A stretch of 64,000 nt of DNA from Humulus lupulus (Eukaryota; Streptophyta; Magnoliopsida; Rosales; Cannabaceae). Each line of letters starts with the position of its first letter. Within the stretch, counting starts at the first letter, position 1. This document shows, in pieces, positions 43,373-56,438 of this stretch. The position numbers were made by a program, and so were the translations under genes. A model generated the notes under the pieces. That model saw nothing but the letters and a program-made list of their open reading frames with translations, was not told the origin of the DNA and did not search any database. The stretch is from the NCBI RefSeq assembly GCF_963169125.1, contig NC_084802.1, forward strand, positions 112,472,903 through 112,536,902, in the 5' to 3' direction.

Positions 43373-45426
43373 CTAAGGTCCGTCAGCTCGCTCCAGTGAA
43401 GTCACCTCCTCGCCATCTCCCTCAACAGCTTCAGCGGTCTCCGATGGTTCCTGTAAGAATTGAATCTTTGAGTGGCTTGACCAGAATCTGGATGGTGGGA
43501 GCCTCACCTTAGATTACTTGTGGATTTGAGGGAGGTACATGTCGAGGAAGGGGAGGAGGAGCTTGTTGACCGTGACTGTTGTTACTAGAGCTGAGGGGAG
43601 TTTCTTCTATGGCTGCTCTTCACCGGAGTTGGTACCTTTGTCTTTAGCTGGAGACTCGGCGGTGCACCCAGTCTTCGGAGCTGTTTTCTTTGTTAGTCTG
43701 GCCTTCTTCACCATGGGACCAGCTCTGGCCATATCAGCCTTAAACGCACCCCTCAAACCTGGGGCTTCTGGAAAATCCACCTCTTCACTTGAAAAAGAGC
43801 GTACGAAGGATTTAGATTAAAGAAGTAAATATTAAAAGTATTATAAACACAAGAGAAATAGCAAGAACCCTACCCTCCAGGCAATGGGAGGAATTTATTA
43901 CAATCCGCTCTGGGTTATTGATCGGGCTGGGCACAACCTCTAACTCTTGGATTAACGGAGGTGGGGCAGAATCTAAAATTATGACATCTTGGGTCTTAGG
44001 GGGTTCAGGTCCTTCCTTGGGGCTGGACTCATCTACATATTGCCTAAAACTAGGGGCATATACACCCTGACACAGGGAAGGCCAAGTCCTACGATTTGTA
44101 CCATACTCTTAAAAATTGGTGGACCTAAACTTGACGATGTTGTCAACCGTGATGGTACCTTTGGGGTAGTTGTGGTCATAACATACCACCAAATGGTCCA
44201 CACACTGGAGGAGGGTTGTGTTTAGGTCCAGATCGGTAGGATGATGAATAACGAGCTAGTTAGGGTTGAATCGAATTAGTCTATAACTGGAAACAACCCA
44301 ATCTAACTCTGTGTATGGGTATGGGTTACCTTGGCCGGATTTCGGCCAATACCCCGGATGCATCTTGTTCTGGATCAGGCTCCTGATTATCCTCAGAAGC
44401 TCGCCTTTTTTGCGCCAGCGGTGCCACGTCTTCCTCCTCATCAATGTCTTCATTGGCTGGCAAGGCTTCTTGAGGATGGGGGAGCTTAGGGATGACAGGA
44501 AGAGGGACTCGGGTCCTAAGAGCCACTGTCTAGACTTTGTTGATCAGGTTGCAGGCCATCATGGTGGCGTCATTCATAACCTGATGATAGTCTTTCTCTG
44601 ATGGAGGAAGAATAGACAAGGTGTCATATTGACCCTCAAGGGTCTCAGATCGCCCTGTCCTCGCAAATATAGCTGCACAAGGAAATAACTCAATCAGAAT
44701 AAAAGATGTGTGTGAAAGTGATAAAAAGTTTACGTGCTAAATTCATAAAGATAGAAGACTTATGAGGACGGTTGAAGTATCAGTGTTTGCAATTCTTGCA
44801 CCCATTTGACATAAAGAACAAGTCTTTATAGTCATTTGGGTGGTTGGGGGGGTCGATTACGGATGCTGAGTTGGGAAAACGAGTGAGGTAGTACAAACCG
44901 TTACCTCACCCTTTCTGGTCGGGACTAGCCTTGAGGCAAAAGAAATACATAATATCCGCCAGAGTGGGGACCTCCCACTCATGCCTTAGAAACAAATACT
45001 TTAACCCCGCCAAAAGTATGTATGATTTTGGTGGGAGCTATAATGGAGCCAGTTTGACGTAGTTCAAGAAGTCTACAAATTACTAGTCCAAGGGGAGGAA
45101 GGCACCTGCCTTCAGGTGCATATCACTCCAAGCTCCGTAGTCATCTTGGAGAGGGGTGCAGCTCCACTCTCCTTCCATCGCAGGTCAGGCATGGAGGCCA
45201 TCAGCTCCCATCTCAATCCCATGACTCATTAGGATTTTGTTATCTTTCCCCTGAGTCGTGATTCAGGATATTATACGCTCAGCCTCGAAGAATGCATTGG
45301 GTTCGACCACAATTTCCCTCTCCACCATAGAACCGAAATGAGGGATGGGAAAGTAAAAGGTGGCCTTCTTGCCCTTGTCTTTACTCTGAGCAGAGGAGCT
45401 CGCAGTGTTTTTCTTTGCGGGGGCCA
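43373..45426 (-). pseudogene. Antisense multi-exon gene of Tat-2 (broken)
   Basis: It starts MAPAKKNTASSSAQSKDKGK at 45426 and is closely similar to the Tat-1 gene (FFEAERI, GAFLPLD, LPPKSYILLAGLKYLFL, VPTLADIMYFFCLKA). It keeps the frame where Tat-1 has shifted. The second coding exon begins after CTTGTGCAG near 44690, at the same place as in Tat-1. The last exon follows TTACAG near 43450 and ends TAG at 43375-43373 with an acidic tail like that of Tat-1. Several in-frame stops in the first exon show it is dead. Confidence 0.75.
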
Positions 45427-46414
45427 TAATTTAGATCGCTTGGCGACAAATCGACCTATTAGTGGTGACCTAAGATGATTACTAGCAACGGTTGTGGAGG
45501 TATGGAAATCTGAGGGCATAAGTGGTTTATTTTTGGAATCTGACAATTTATACGAGCTAAACTGAGTCCTAGCCTCAACCGGTGGTTCCACGCATGGTCC
45601 TAGGCTACGCGCTTTGATTTCTTAAAATACCCTGATACTACGGGATTCGTGTGTCAGACACGTCAGACCTACTACTGTTCTTTTGAAAGTGGTTTAATGC
45701 AAAATAGCTTAAGGAATCATAACCTTTAAGCTACCCCAAACAGGTATTCAAATCGATTTACCAGTAGAATTTTCTTTGAAAAACCCAGAAAATTTGCCCA
45801 GTTTTATGAAATCCTTATTTCTAAATAAGCCTAGTATCGTTCATTTAGCCTAAAACGAACCCTATTTCTTATTTACACTCAGAGGTAACCTAATCGACAT
45901 TGGCAAAGGATGTTTTTCACAGTAAAAAAAAATCTCATTGGAAAGCAAAGAATTGAAAAATTCAAACCGGGTGAGGAAATACTTACAGTCTATATGATCG
46001 GTTCAAAGAAAGTGTCGATACGTGCATAGGAAGCTCCTTGAAAGCTTCTGAAAATCTGAAAGGTGATGAAGGGTTTTTGGGAGAAGTTGGAGAAGAAAAG
46101 GGAAGCTTTGTTTTTTAAAAAGGAAACTTTTTGAATGCAAAGGTTTGATCACCCTATTTATATGTATACTACAGGAATTAATTTGAGCCATCTGATTGGG
46201 TTATCTCTAGATCCAAAAGGCCAAGATTAAATGAACTATACGGCGACAAAAATTTGATAATACAGTTGTAACCGTCCTCGAAACCCGAACGGATGCCAAT
46301 TATAGACAACCACGTGTCCAATACTCGAGTAGTGGGCAGGCACAATTTTACATGGTGGAAGCCTAAAAGCTCCTATTGTGCATGTCCTAAAGTGACGACT
46401 TCAAGCACGAGCAG
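45427..46414 (-). promoter_or_regulatory. Promoter and leader region of the Tat-2 antisense gene
   Basis: TATAAATAGG lies at 46162-46153 on the minus strand. A donor GACT|GTAAGT is at 45986 and a possible acceptor ACTAATAG is near 45457, shortly before the ATG at 45426. This repeats the TATA, leader exon, leader intron plan of Tat-1 and Tat-3. The short ORF at 46003-46191 covers the leader exon and is not taken as a gene. Confidence 0.5.
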
Positions 46415-48150
46415 GAGCTTGGGGGGAAAATGTTGTACCCTAAAATTAGCATGAGTTCAATTACTCAGCTCAGATACTTGTGGCAGATATATATGTGGAA
46501 AAATAACTAAGTAAGATATCTAGTTAACAATGATGTAAGCAGCTCAAGACTCAATTCAGTTTGTACACAGCGTATAGGTTGCTATCAAACCGCCTCTTAG
46601 GATAACATTCTAGTTTGAGACTTATAGTGGCCAGACCCACATTTGGGCGCTCTGAGATTAATACAAAATAAGGTTTAGAAAGTCTTTAAACACCAGATGG
46701 GACGAGATATCCAGCTCGTGGAAACTTGGTAAAAATACATACTGAAGGATCCCAAGAGATTCAGAGGCTCCTTATATGCTCATTAATGCACAGACTGTAT
46801 TGCATATCTGACATTTATTATCTGAGATAGCAATAGTATATTCTATTCTGTTTTCAAATCATATCTGAATGTAAAAGGGAATAGTTTGTATTAAATGTAT
46901 ACCTTATTTATTCATATGTGTTATCCCCGTTTCCTCCCCGCACACGTGGCCTCGTGCACTAAATCCATGGGCTATCATGAAGGCACCTGAGGTCCAGACC
47001 GAGCCCAATAGATGGGGAAGCAGTACATCCTGGTGGCCCAATATCAGGAAGCCCAACATTATCCCGGAATATAAGTCGGTGCCATGAAGTTGACATGTGT
47101 TGTCTTCCAAGACCCAGGGTAATATGTCATCCGTGATGACGATAAGGATGACGTTTCCAAGTCTAAAATGAACCGAGACGATAGGGGATGAACCCGGGCT
47201 CTAGTAAACAAACCAGGGTCCTGGTAAATAGATCGGTATGTTGGTAAATGAACCTGGATCAAGTCACCAGGTTGGGCGTGATAACTGTCCTCGATACTGA
47301 CATCATCCCAAGAAACACAGATTTTTGTCTCCTCACCTAATCTGCAGAAGAGGTTACATACGAAATGTACGTCGTTATTCAGAACAGTACTGTCACTACT
47401 CTGACGGATCCTTTCCCCTAGATCTCCTTAGAAGCCCATGCGAACCAGACTGAAATTGTGTACTGCTGTCAATCTTACAACGTGGTTATGCGCAAGTGTT
47501 TATTAAGCCTCCATCAGTGAGCAAATAGTGTTTATATTAAGCCTTTGTATTAAGCCTCCATCAGTGAGCAAATAGTGTTTATACCCTTATTGCGCCTGGA
47601 TTAGTTCGGCCCAAGCCCAGAGCACTCAACTACCTATAAATATGAACAGTTGTGCATTTTGAAAGGATCTGATTTTTCTCTTGTAAGCATACACTCTGCT
47701 AAAACTCAGAGAAAACTCCATTACTAAAGCTCCTTAAGCTATAATACAATGGACTTGTTGACTAAGTCTCTTTAACGCCCCAACCACGTAAAATCCCTAG
47801 TGTGATTATCTTTAACTGTTTTCTCTTAGCTCTCTAAATCTTTCATAATTCTAGTTTCTGAAAAACTCGGTAAACAACACGGTTACCCAAACCTATCATG
47901 GAAATTCCCCTATAAATATCAGTAATAATGGACAAGGAAATGGACGACATTTTTGTATTACTGAAACTCTGCAGAAATTGTGAGAGAAAAGTAATAATAC
48001 TGCCTTGTGGACTAGGTGGATTTTAACCACTGAACCACATAAAAGTTGTGCGTGTACGAGGGGTTCTTATTTTTCATTACGGTTTACAATTTCACATTAA
48101 TATCCCTATTAGATTTCTTAATCTATTGTTGCTGAAAAATCGTGTCAACA
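46415..48150 (+). repeat. Polypurine tract and 3' LTR of Tat-2
   Basis: GAGCTTGGGGGGAAAA (46415-46430) abuts TGTTGTACCC at 46431; the LTR ends CGTGTCAACA at 48150, giving 1,720 bp. A TATA box CTATAAATA is near 47634-47643. A 36-bp segment beginning TATTAAGCCTCCATCAG occurs twice, at 47501 and 47548. The 5' LTR is missing, so the age cannot be read. Confidence 0.82.
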
Positions 48151-48462
48151 AGTTTTAACTAATATTTCCATAGATTTATTAGATATCTTTTTAAATTGGA
48201 AATATTTAATTTTAATTTAATGTATAGGAAAATGTGGTATTGTTGTAGAGAAAATAAGTAAATTGTCAAAAAAAGAAGAGAAGTCGAATTTGCAGCAACA
48301 CAAGGTCTTATTGTCTACATGTTACATGGATATTGGAGAAGTATTTGTATTTCAAAATATTTATTTGAAATACTATCTTTAATCAAGAGGAGAAAAAAGA
48401 AGATATTTTTTTAATTTGATTGTAGAACATTAAGAATTATTAAAACTGAATTTGTTAGAGAT
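48151..48462 (+). other. AT-rich spacer, unassigned
   Basis: This is very AT-rich with a near-palindrome at about 48348-48372 (TATTTCAAAATATTTATTTGA) and no coding frame. It lies between the Tat-2 3' LTR and a solo LTR, and with 50150-50188 may be the sequence into which both were inserted. Confidence 0.5.
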
Positions 48463-50149
48463 CGTAACGCCCTACTAGCCAGGGACTGTTACACTATGTG
48501 TTTTAAAATAGTGCTAGACTCTTTAAATGAGTCATTTGGACTTAAACACGTAATTAAATTTAATTAACGGATTAGGTATTACAATTTTTGGCCAATAGAA
48601 TATTACTGTTCATTAAAAGTTCCTGTGTATACATGGGATCCCAAAAAGGATTTTACAAACAGTTACATCCGTGAATAAGGTACAAGATTGACAACCTATG
48701 CGGTAAAATAAATTGAAATCCTAGTTCCCCAAAAGAGGTCTCGACCATGGTGGTCGAGCAGGCTACATATGTATACGTCACCCCCAACGCTCTCCAACTC
48801 ATGGTTGGTCAAACTACTCCTTGCCCTTACCTACACCACGTAGCTGTAGTTAGCCAAGGCTCAGCAAGAATACTAAAATACAACAAAACAGATAATCAAC
48901 AAGTTATAAATCATTAATAACATGCTTGTCAGTTATAACAAACACTCAAGCAGGCATTCAATCCATATATACAGCCGTAGAGCCACACGAGCGCATACCG
49001 CACTACTTTCTTTCAAGCAGCTATAGAGTCGTACGAGCACGTGTCACACTTCCAGATTAGCCTAGCCATAACGACCTACATTCCACATACTAATGTCGAC
49101 CACAACTTATAAGCCGAGCTTTCCAACCAGATACAAACAAATATGCATTTCACACATAACAGAAGCCTACATAATGCATTCGTTAATGTTTAAACAAACA
49201 TTTTAAGCATGGTTATAACCACGCTCAATAACTGGGGCTCAAGCCCTAATCTCAACACAGGTGCAGGTTTCTTACCTCAAGACATAAGCAAGTCAATATA
49301 GCAACCCCAGATGCAATCCTTTCCTCTCGAGCCTAGCGGTACTCCCTCAAATTCCTCTACAAAACTCGAATCCCTTAGCTGAAGACGTTCCTAGCAGCCT
49401 CAACTTTCCAACCACAAGCTTTAAATCCCCACTTAGATCACTTCTAGGTTCAATGCTTCAAGAATTCTTCCTTAGAGAAAAGTATTGTGAGAGAGAGAAA
49501 GAGAGTGGGTACCAACGTTGGGACTGTTTTGGCTTAAGCTAAGTCTTCAGCTAAATCCAATCGCTAAAATACAATATTGTCCCTGCCTTATCTAACTTCC
49601 AAGTTATCCCTCTAGGGCGTTTTGGTCATTTGGCACCAATTCCCACTAAACCGAAATTTCACTTAAAATTCCCAATTAAATCCGCTAATCCTCAAAATAC
49701 AAATATTTTCCCCAAATATAACCCATAATCCTAAAATTCTCAGTAACTCACCAAATTACCAAAATACCCCCAGGCTCACCGTGTGCCGGGTATTAATCCC
49801 CGTTGTCACTTTTCTGCTAATTTGCTCAAAAGGACCAACTCATGCCGAATATTTCAAATATATATTCACATAATAATGTGGTCTCAAGCGTATAGCATAT
49901 GAAATCACAAGTATAACCACAATGGTTCAAAATGAATAAAATGCCCCTTCTAAACAAAAATAGGCCTATAAACACATTTAATACACCTAAATATGCATAA
50001 GCAGTCATATCATAATATAACCCATATAATTCACATATCCACATATACACATTCAATAAACTCATACACTATCACATATAGATCCAATTATGCTCTCCCG
50101 ACACACTAATCAAGGCACTAAGCCTTATTATGAATTTTGGGATGTTAAA
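48463..50149 (-). repeat. Tekay-like solo LTR with target duplication
   Basis: The plus strand begins CGTAACGCCC (TG mutated to CG) and ends GGGATGTTAAA. The flanks GAGAT (48458-48462) and GAGAC (50150-50154) form a 5-bp duplication with one change. The first 80 bp resemble the LTR at 56439. The block GCCAAGGCTCAGCAAG near 48855 shows minus orientation. No internal element sequence, so a solo LTR of 1,687 bp. Confidence 0.82.
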
Positions 50150-50188
50150 GAGACAATCTTAGATATTTTGAATCTAATATTGTTTTTG

Positions 50189-51766
50189 TGTAACACCCCA
50201 AATTTCTTGAGATGTTAACTAACCCATACACTAGATAAATTTGGAAGTAAACATCTTTATTGTAAAGAAATCAATGTGAGTAGGCCCGACCCCTGAACGT
50301 AAAAAAAAAAAATTCCAGAGTTTCATAAATACCGTTTAAACAAATAAAATTCTCTATTTGACTCCATAATGAGACTCAAAACATTTATTCAAAATTTAAA
50401 ATAAAACATATCTTAAAATTGAACATAAAACATTAAAACTTCCAAGTAGGCCCGACCCCTAACGATTGTGATATCCGTGACATGTACGCCCTCCGCCAAA
50501 GCACAGAGCACAGAGCAATTCCTTGCCTTGCCTTGTAACCAATTCCTTGCCTTTACCTGCAGCACAGAGCACCCATGAGCCAAAGCCCAGCAAGAAAAGA
50601 TGTGTAGGAAACAACCCCCTCAACTTACCCAAGGACATGCTTCAATTCAAAACAAGATTAGATAATTTAAATAAAAAATACATCATTAACATAAATCATA
50701 TCCAAACAAAAAATAAACATGTTGCATTAAAATACATAAGAACATAAGCATGCATTTTCAACATATCATAAGCATGCTAATTTATAACGTAGACATGCAT
50801 TTAGGAACATAAGCATGTCAAGCAACATATCACACACACTATCATAACCATGTATCTAACAAAGGAAACTAAACATAACAATTCTACCAATAAGAGTACG
50901 TCATTCGTACAACCTGTGTGCATGTGTCCACTCTTCTTACCTCAAAAGCAGCAGCGATTCACACACTCTAACACGTCTATTCAAGTATCCTTAGTGAGCC
51001 TAAACATGTCACATAACATCAAAGTTTTAAAACCTTACACCAAACCAAACAATATTAAAATACATCCATATCCTTTTAAGGCCAATTTATACCCACAATA
51101 TTCTTAAGAAAGTCTTAAAACTCTACTACATAAAGCCTCAACCAAAAGGTACCAATTATATCTAAAGGGTGCATTAAAATCCCGAAATACGAGTTTCTGG
51201 GCAACTAGTGTAGTTGCGCCAGTGCCTGGGCGCGGTCACTCTCACAAAGCGCTAGGGCAAACCAGCCATGTAGCGCGGTCACGCTAGGTCTTTATTCTAG
51301 GAATCGCAGATGCAATTTTTAAACCTAGGAATCGATCCAAATCGTAAAATTTGACTTTGAACCATTACCAAATCAATCCTAACATGTTTCTAACCATAAT
51401 AACTCGTAACGATTCAACTTTAAACCTATAGACAACCTAAAATTCCCATCTAACACAATTGATAACCCATTTTACCTTCAAACCTAAATCCTACATAAAA
51501 CTTAAACTGTAAAGTGTGAACACTTACAGGTCAAAATCTCAGCCATAAAGCTTAGATCCTTGCTCTTTATGAGATCTCCTAGTCCTCCAAAACTCAGATC
51601 AATGTTCTCCTCCAAAACCTTAGGCTTTAAGACTTAGATCAAGAACAAGAGAATTGTTCTTGGTCCATTATCCTTTCGTATATCGCAAAATCTAGAGGTC
51701 TGAAAAATTGGTACGACATCTAAAACTATTCTATTTATTATTTATTTATTTAATCTGATTTTAATA
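50189..51766 (-). repeat. Tekay-like LTR fragment (second family), joined to pol
   Basis: It starts TGTAACACCCC and contains GAGCCAAAGCCCAGCAAG near 50577, so it is minus-oriented. The part from 51400 to about 51766 matches 60416-60785. It is cut at TTAATAATAA, where the pol gene of the neighbouring element takes over, so the LTR lacks its sense start. A GTAGGCCCGACCCC motif occurs twice (50279 and 50444). ORFs inside are not credible. Confidence 0.7.
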
Positions 51767-54480
51767 ATAACTAAGAATGTGAGGCGGATCTGAGGCATAC
51801 TTTTGTAACATGGACACATGAAATACATTATGCACTCCTGCTAGTACTGGAGGCATGGCTAACCTATATCCCACTTCCCAAATTATCTCCAAAATATCGA
51901 ATGGTCCGAAAAATCGAGGACTTAACGTTCCTTTCTTGCCAAATCTCTGAATCCCTTTCATAGGCGAAACATGGAGGAATACATGATTTCCCACTAGGAA
52001 CTCAACGTGCCTACGTTTAGGATCAACATAGCTCTTTTGTCGATCCTATGAAGCAATCATGCGAGCTCTTATCTTGGAAATGGCTTCATTTGCTTCTCAT
52101 ACCGCCTCCGGACCTAAATACTGACTTTCGCCCATCTCATCCCAATGAATATGTGATTTGCAGTTCCTTCTGTATAGCATCTCGTATGGTGCTACCACAA
52201 TAATTGAATGATAACTATTATTATATGAAAACTCTATCAATGGAAGGTATTTGCTCCATGGTCCATTGAAATCCAACAAACATGCTCTAAGCATGTCTTC
52301 TGGAATCTGTATTGTTCTTTCTGTCTGCCCATCTATCTGGGGTGGAATGCTATACTAAATTTCAACTTGGTACACATCACTTTCTCTAATCCTTCCCAGA
52401 ACTTAAACGTGAATTTCGGGTCTCTATCTGAAACAATCGACTTCGGAACTCCATGAAGTCTCACAATTTCCTGGACATAAAGCTCTGCATACTGTTTTGC
52501 TGTATACACTTTTCTGACAGGTATAAAATGTGTTTACTTTGTTAATCTATCAACGATCACCCAGACTGAATCATGTTGCTTTGTGGTCTTAGGTAACCCC
52601 ACCACAATGTCCATAGCAATTTCTTCCCAGTTCCATTCTGGGATATTTAATGGTTGTAAGAAACCAGATGGTCTTTGGAGCTCCGGTTTGAATTTTTTGT
52701 ATGTGGGGCACCTTGTTACATACTCCACTACGTCCTTCTTCATTCCAAGCCACCAATATAACATCTTCAAGTCTTGATACATTTTCGTAGTTCCTGGATG
52801 TAATGAATAGGGAGTAGTATATGCTTCATCAAGAATGTCCTTCTTAATCTTTGGCTATGCAAGCACACATATTCATATCTGTGAGTCTTTATCTTATCCT
52901 TCTTTAATTCTTTCTAACAAAATTGAATGTAGAGTCAGGTTTGCTAATCCCCCCACGATCAACTCTATACCTGCTTTTTCTAATTCTTCCATCAATTTGA
53001 CGGATACATCTCTTATCGCCACTACTTTCCCTTGGCTTCTGCAACTTAGAGCATCAGCTGCCACATTCGCCTTTCCCGGATAATGCAATATTTCACAATC
53101 GTAGTCTTTGACTAATTCCAACCACCGTTGTTTCCTTATATTTAACTCCTTTTGAGTATAGAAGTATTTCAAGCTCTTATGGTCAATATAAATCTCGCAT
53201 TTCTCCCCATAGAGATAGTATCAACATATCTTCAATGCAAACACTATAACTGCCAATTCAAAGTCATGTGTCGGGTAACATTGCTTATACTCCTTTAGTT
53301 GTCTTGATGCATAAGCGACCACCTTCTCTGCTTGCATCAAAACACAACCCAGTCCTTGTTTTGACGCATCACAGTATACTACGAACTTCTCATTACCTAT
53401 AGGCAGACTTAATACTTGTACTGTAATAAGCCTATTCTTAAATTTTTGAAAGCTACACTCACAATCCTAGGTCCATACAAACTTCATGCCTTTCCTGGTC
53501 AATGCCGTCAATGGCGTGGCGATCTTTGAAAACCCTTCTAAAAATTTCCTATAATATCCTGCCTGACCAAGGAAACTGTTCACATCCAAAGCATTCTTTG
53601 GTTGTGGCCAATCTTACACCTTTGATCTTTACTTGCTCGACCTTTATACGATCCTTGCTAACAATGTCTCCTAAGAACACCACTTGTGTTAACTAAACTT
53701 CACACTTCTTCAGTTTTGCGTACAATTGGTGCTCCCTCAACCTTTGTAGTGTCAACCATAGATGTTCTTCGTGTTCATCTTCAGTTCGCGAATAGATTAG
53801 AATATCATCTATTAATACTATCACATACTTATCTAAATAGTCCTTAAATACTTTGTTCATGAGATCCATGAATGTCACAGGAGCATTGGTAAGTCCAAAA
53901 GACATTACCAGAAATTCGTAATGGTCATACCTAATACAAAATGTGGTCTTTGGAATATCCTCCCCCTTCACCCTTAATAGCTGGTACCCCGACCTCAAGT
54001 CTATTTGTGAGAACACCACCTTCCCTTGGAGTTGATCAAAGAGATCATCTATCCTTGGCAAAGGGTACTTGTTCTTGATTGTGACCTTATTAAGTTCAGT
54101 ATAATTAATGGACATCTGCATTGATCTGTCCTTCTTCTCGACGAACAACGCTGGTGCTCCCCACGGTGAGTAACTTGGCCTAATTAAACATAGGCCAACT
54201 AGTTCTTGCTGCTGAACCTTTAACTCTTTCAATTCAGCTGACGCCATTCTATACGGTGCTTTCGAGATTGGCGTTGTTTCTGGTGCTAGTTCAATTATGA
54301 ACTCAATCTCTCACTATAGTGACAATCATGGTAAATCCTCCAGAAACACATCCAAGTAATCGTGTACCATCCTTGTGTCTTCTAGTTTCTGCATCCCAAT
54401 TTCTGTCATGTTGACCATGCTAGCCAAGAACCCCATACATCATTGGTTTAACATCTTTCCGACCTCTAATGCTGAAATGA
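51767..54480 (-). pseudogene. pol: Tekay-like pol: RT, RNase H, integrase (3'-truncated, broken)
   Basis: RT is open at 54247-53693 ([26 protein letters not shown], and a [10 protein letters not shown] active site). RNase H remains at about 53480-52900 ([13 protein letters not shown]). Integrase has its finger near 52740 (CPTYKKFKPELQRPSGFLQP) and the core start WEEIAMDIVVGLP, then fragments at 52294-52097 (IEFSYNNSYHSI) and 51994-51767 (PFDILEIIWEVGYRLAMP, HVSMLQKY). The frame then runs into the LTR fragment, so any chromodomain is lost. Many stops and frameshifts. Confidence 0.85.
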
Positions 54481-54487
54481 TTTGTAT

Positions 54488-56091
54488 TCATAGTACCATT
54501 GTTGTCCCCATGAATGCAAAAGGTTCCTCTCTGTCTGGCTTGAACACAGCTACTTTCTTCTTATAATCAATGGTAGCGTTATACTTCATCAACCAATCCA
54601 TCCCAAGGATTACATCAAAATTAGTCATGCAAAGCTCAGTCAAATCTACATATAGCTCCCTACCATCTATCCTTAAAGACAAAGTATTAGTCCACTTCCT
54701 TGATATTACCACCTCACCGATCGGTAACATGATCCTAAAACCCTTAGCATGCATTTCATAAGGTCTATTAAATCTATCCACTATTCTCTTGGCAACATAT
54801 GAATGAGTGGCACCAGAATCAATTAAAACATGACAATCAATTCCAATGATAGAAATCTGATATAACACCACAGAAGTACGTGCTTCTGCCTGAGGCTTGG
54901 TGAGAGAAAAAATGTGTGCTGACACCAACTTGTCATCCTTCTTAGGTTGATCCTTAATGGCGTCTTGACTCTTCTGTTGGCAGTTCCTCGTGATGTGCCC
55001 TTCCTTACCACTACCGTAACATGCATTTGCCTGACATTCTCTTTGGTGATGCTTTTTACGCTTCTGGCACTCTAGGTACCGTACCCATTCTTTATTCCTA
55101 GTGCAATTGTTTCCTTTATTATCTCTAGCCCTTTTATCCTGGCATGACTGCCCCGCATGGTCATTTCCTTTCCTCTTCTGGTAATTGGAGTTCTTATTCT
55201 GGGAGGCATTCTTTCTTGCCTCTCTCTTAGCAGCACCTTCTTTCCCAATTTTGTCTTCCATTCCATCAGCAGTGATGACCCTTTCCAGAACCTGAGCATA
55301 TGTGTTGTTGCTCTCTACTGAGACAATCTCTACGTCCTTGGCTATCATAGGCTTTAAGCCCCGATCAAACTGATCTACTATGGTTGCGTTAGTTGGCACT
55401 AGGTCTACTGTGAACTTGGCAAGTCTTTCAAACTTTAATGCGTATTTAGTCATCGTCATATTCCACTGGCTCGAGGTAGCAAACTCATCTACTTTTGAAG
55501 CTCGCACCACAGCATTGTAGTACTTGTCAGTAAATGCTTGCTGAAATTTTTCCCAAGTCATTGTTGTAACATCTCTTGCCTGAGAGATCATGTCCCACCA
55601 AATCCTTGCGTCATCCCTCAGCATGTGAGTTGCATAGGCTACCCGGGCGTTTCCCTCAATTCGCATGAAGTCCAGAATTGATCCCATCATACTCATCCAT
55701 TGTTCATCCTTCAATGGATCAGCGCTCCCTTCGAACACTGGTGGATGTTTCTTCCTGAACCTTTTATACAATGGCTCCAAATGATTGCCAGCTTCAGGAT
55801 TATCTACAATTGGTGCTACGGGTTGTTGAATGTCTCTGATTACTGGTGTTGGTTGAGTTTTTTTTTGCCTCATCTATCTCAGTTCTCTTAACTCTTCTGC
55901 CTGCCTTTGGCAATAAACTGCGCTTCTAACCTTTGGTAGGCAGTATGAGGATCTTCGTCGTGCCTTTCTCCCCCATCAGTTGGTGGAGGGTTTCCATTTT
56001 AGTTAGCTCGCGTATTAGGTCTTACAACATGTGGATTCTTGAGGTTGTGGTTAACCCAAACATTCCTTCGTACTGATCTCCCAGGAGGCAT
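54488..56091 (-). pseudogene. gag: Tekay-like gag-protease
   Basis: The natural start is probably the ATG at 56091 (MPPGRSVRRNVWVNH), with stops before the long open frame 55873-54488. The gag core has FRKKHPPVFEGSADPLKDEQ and ARIWWDMISQ. A Lys/Arg/Asn-rich linker leads to a zinc knuckle reading CYGSGKEGHITRNC: the second Cys has become Ser. The protease has the active site VLIDSGATHSYVA and ILGMDWLMKY. The frame stops at 54488 before RT. The AT-rich 56092-56423 is the untranslated leader. Confidence 0.87.
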
Positions 56092-56423
56092 GATTTCAAT
56101 TTGTTCCTGAAACCAACAGCGTATCTTAGTGCAACTTTTCCCAAAACATACTTTTTATCCATCAAAAAACTATCCCCATTTATTCATAAAGCCAAAATAT
56201 CTTGATACATTCATCATTCACAAAATTCACAATCCAAAGCAAAAAATTAGACTAAAACCAATTCACATACACCGAAACATCTACAACCATATTTTATTCA
56301 TATCTCACTCAAATCACTTAAGCACATAATCATGCATATACAATTACCAAACCCTGAGTTGAGCTTGTCTCCCGCAGCGAATGTACATACCTAGCCAGTC
56401 TTCAGGACCCATAAACCTAGGAC

Positions 56424-56438
56424 GCTCTGATACCAAGT
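56424..56438 (-). other. Primer binding site, initiator-Met tRNA type
   Basis: On the minus strand ACTTGGTATCAGAGC follows the LTR end; TGGTATCAGAGC is the usual plant initiator-Met tRNA primer site of Tekay and other chromoviruses. Confidence 0.88.

Larger units (their letters stand above)
17825..48150 (+). mobile_element. Tat-2: old Ty3/gypsy Tat element, 5'-truncated and split by two LTR insertions
   Basis: Gag, protease and pol on the plus strand are close relatives of Tat-1. The order is gag-protease (17830-19666), pol in three pieces (19667-20260, 24204-25939, 41648-42647), internal purine tract, short tandem repeat, antisense gene (45426-43373), terminal purine tract and 3' LTR (46431-48150). 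The 5' LTR and the gag start are missing; the element begins abruptly in gag near 17825 next to the LINE. Both interruptions have 5-bp target duplications. Confidence 0.9.

Noticed and set aside
48151..48462. Possible remnant of a host gene between LTRs
   Set aside because: It is AT-rich, with no open frame, splice pattern or similarity I could recognise.
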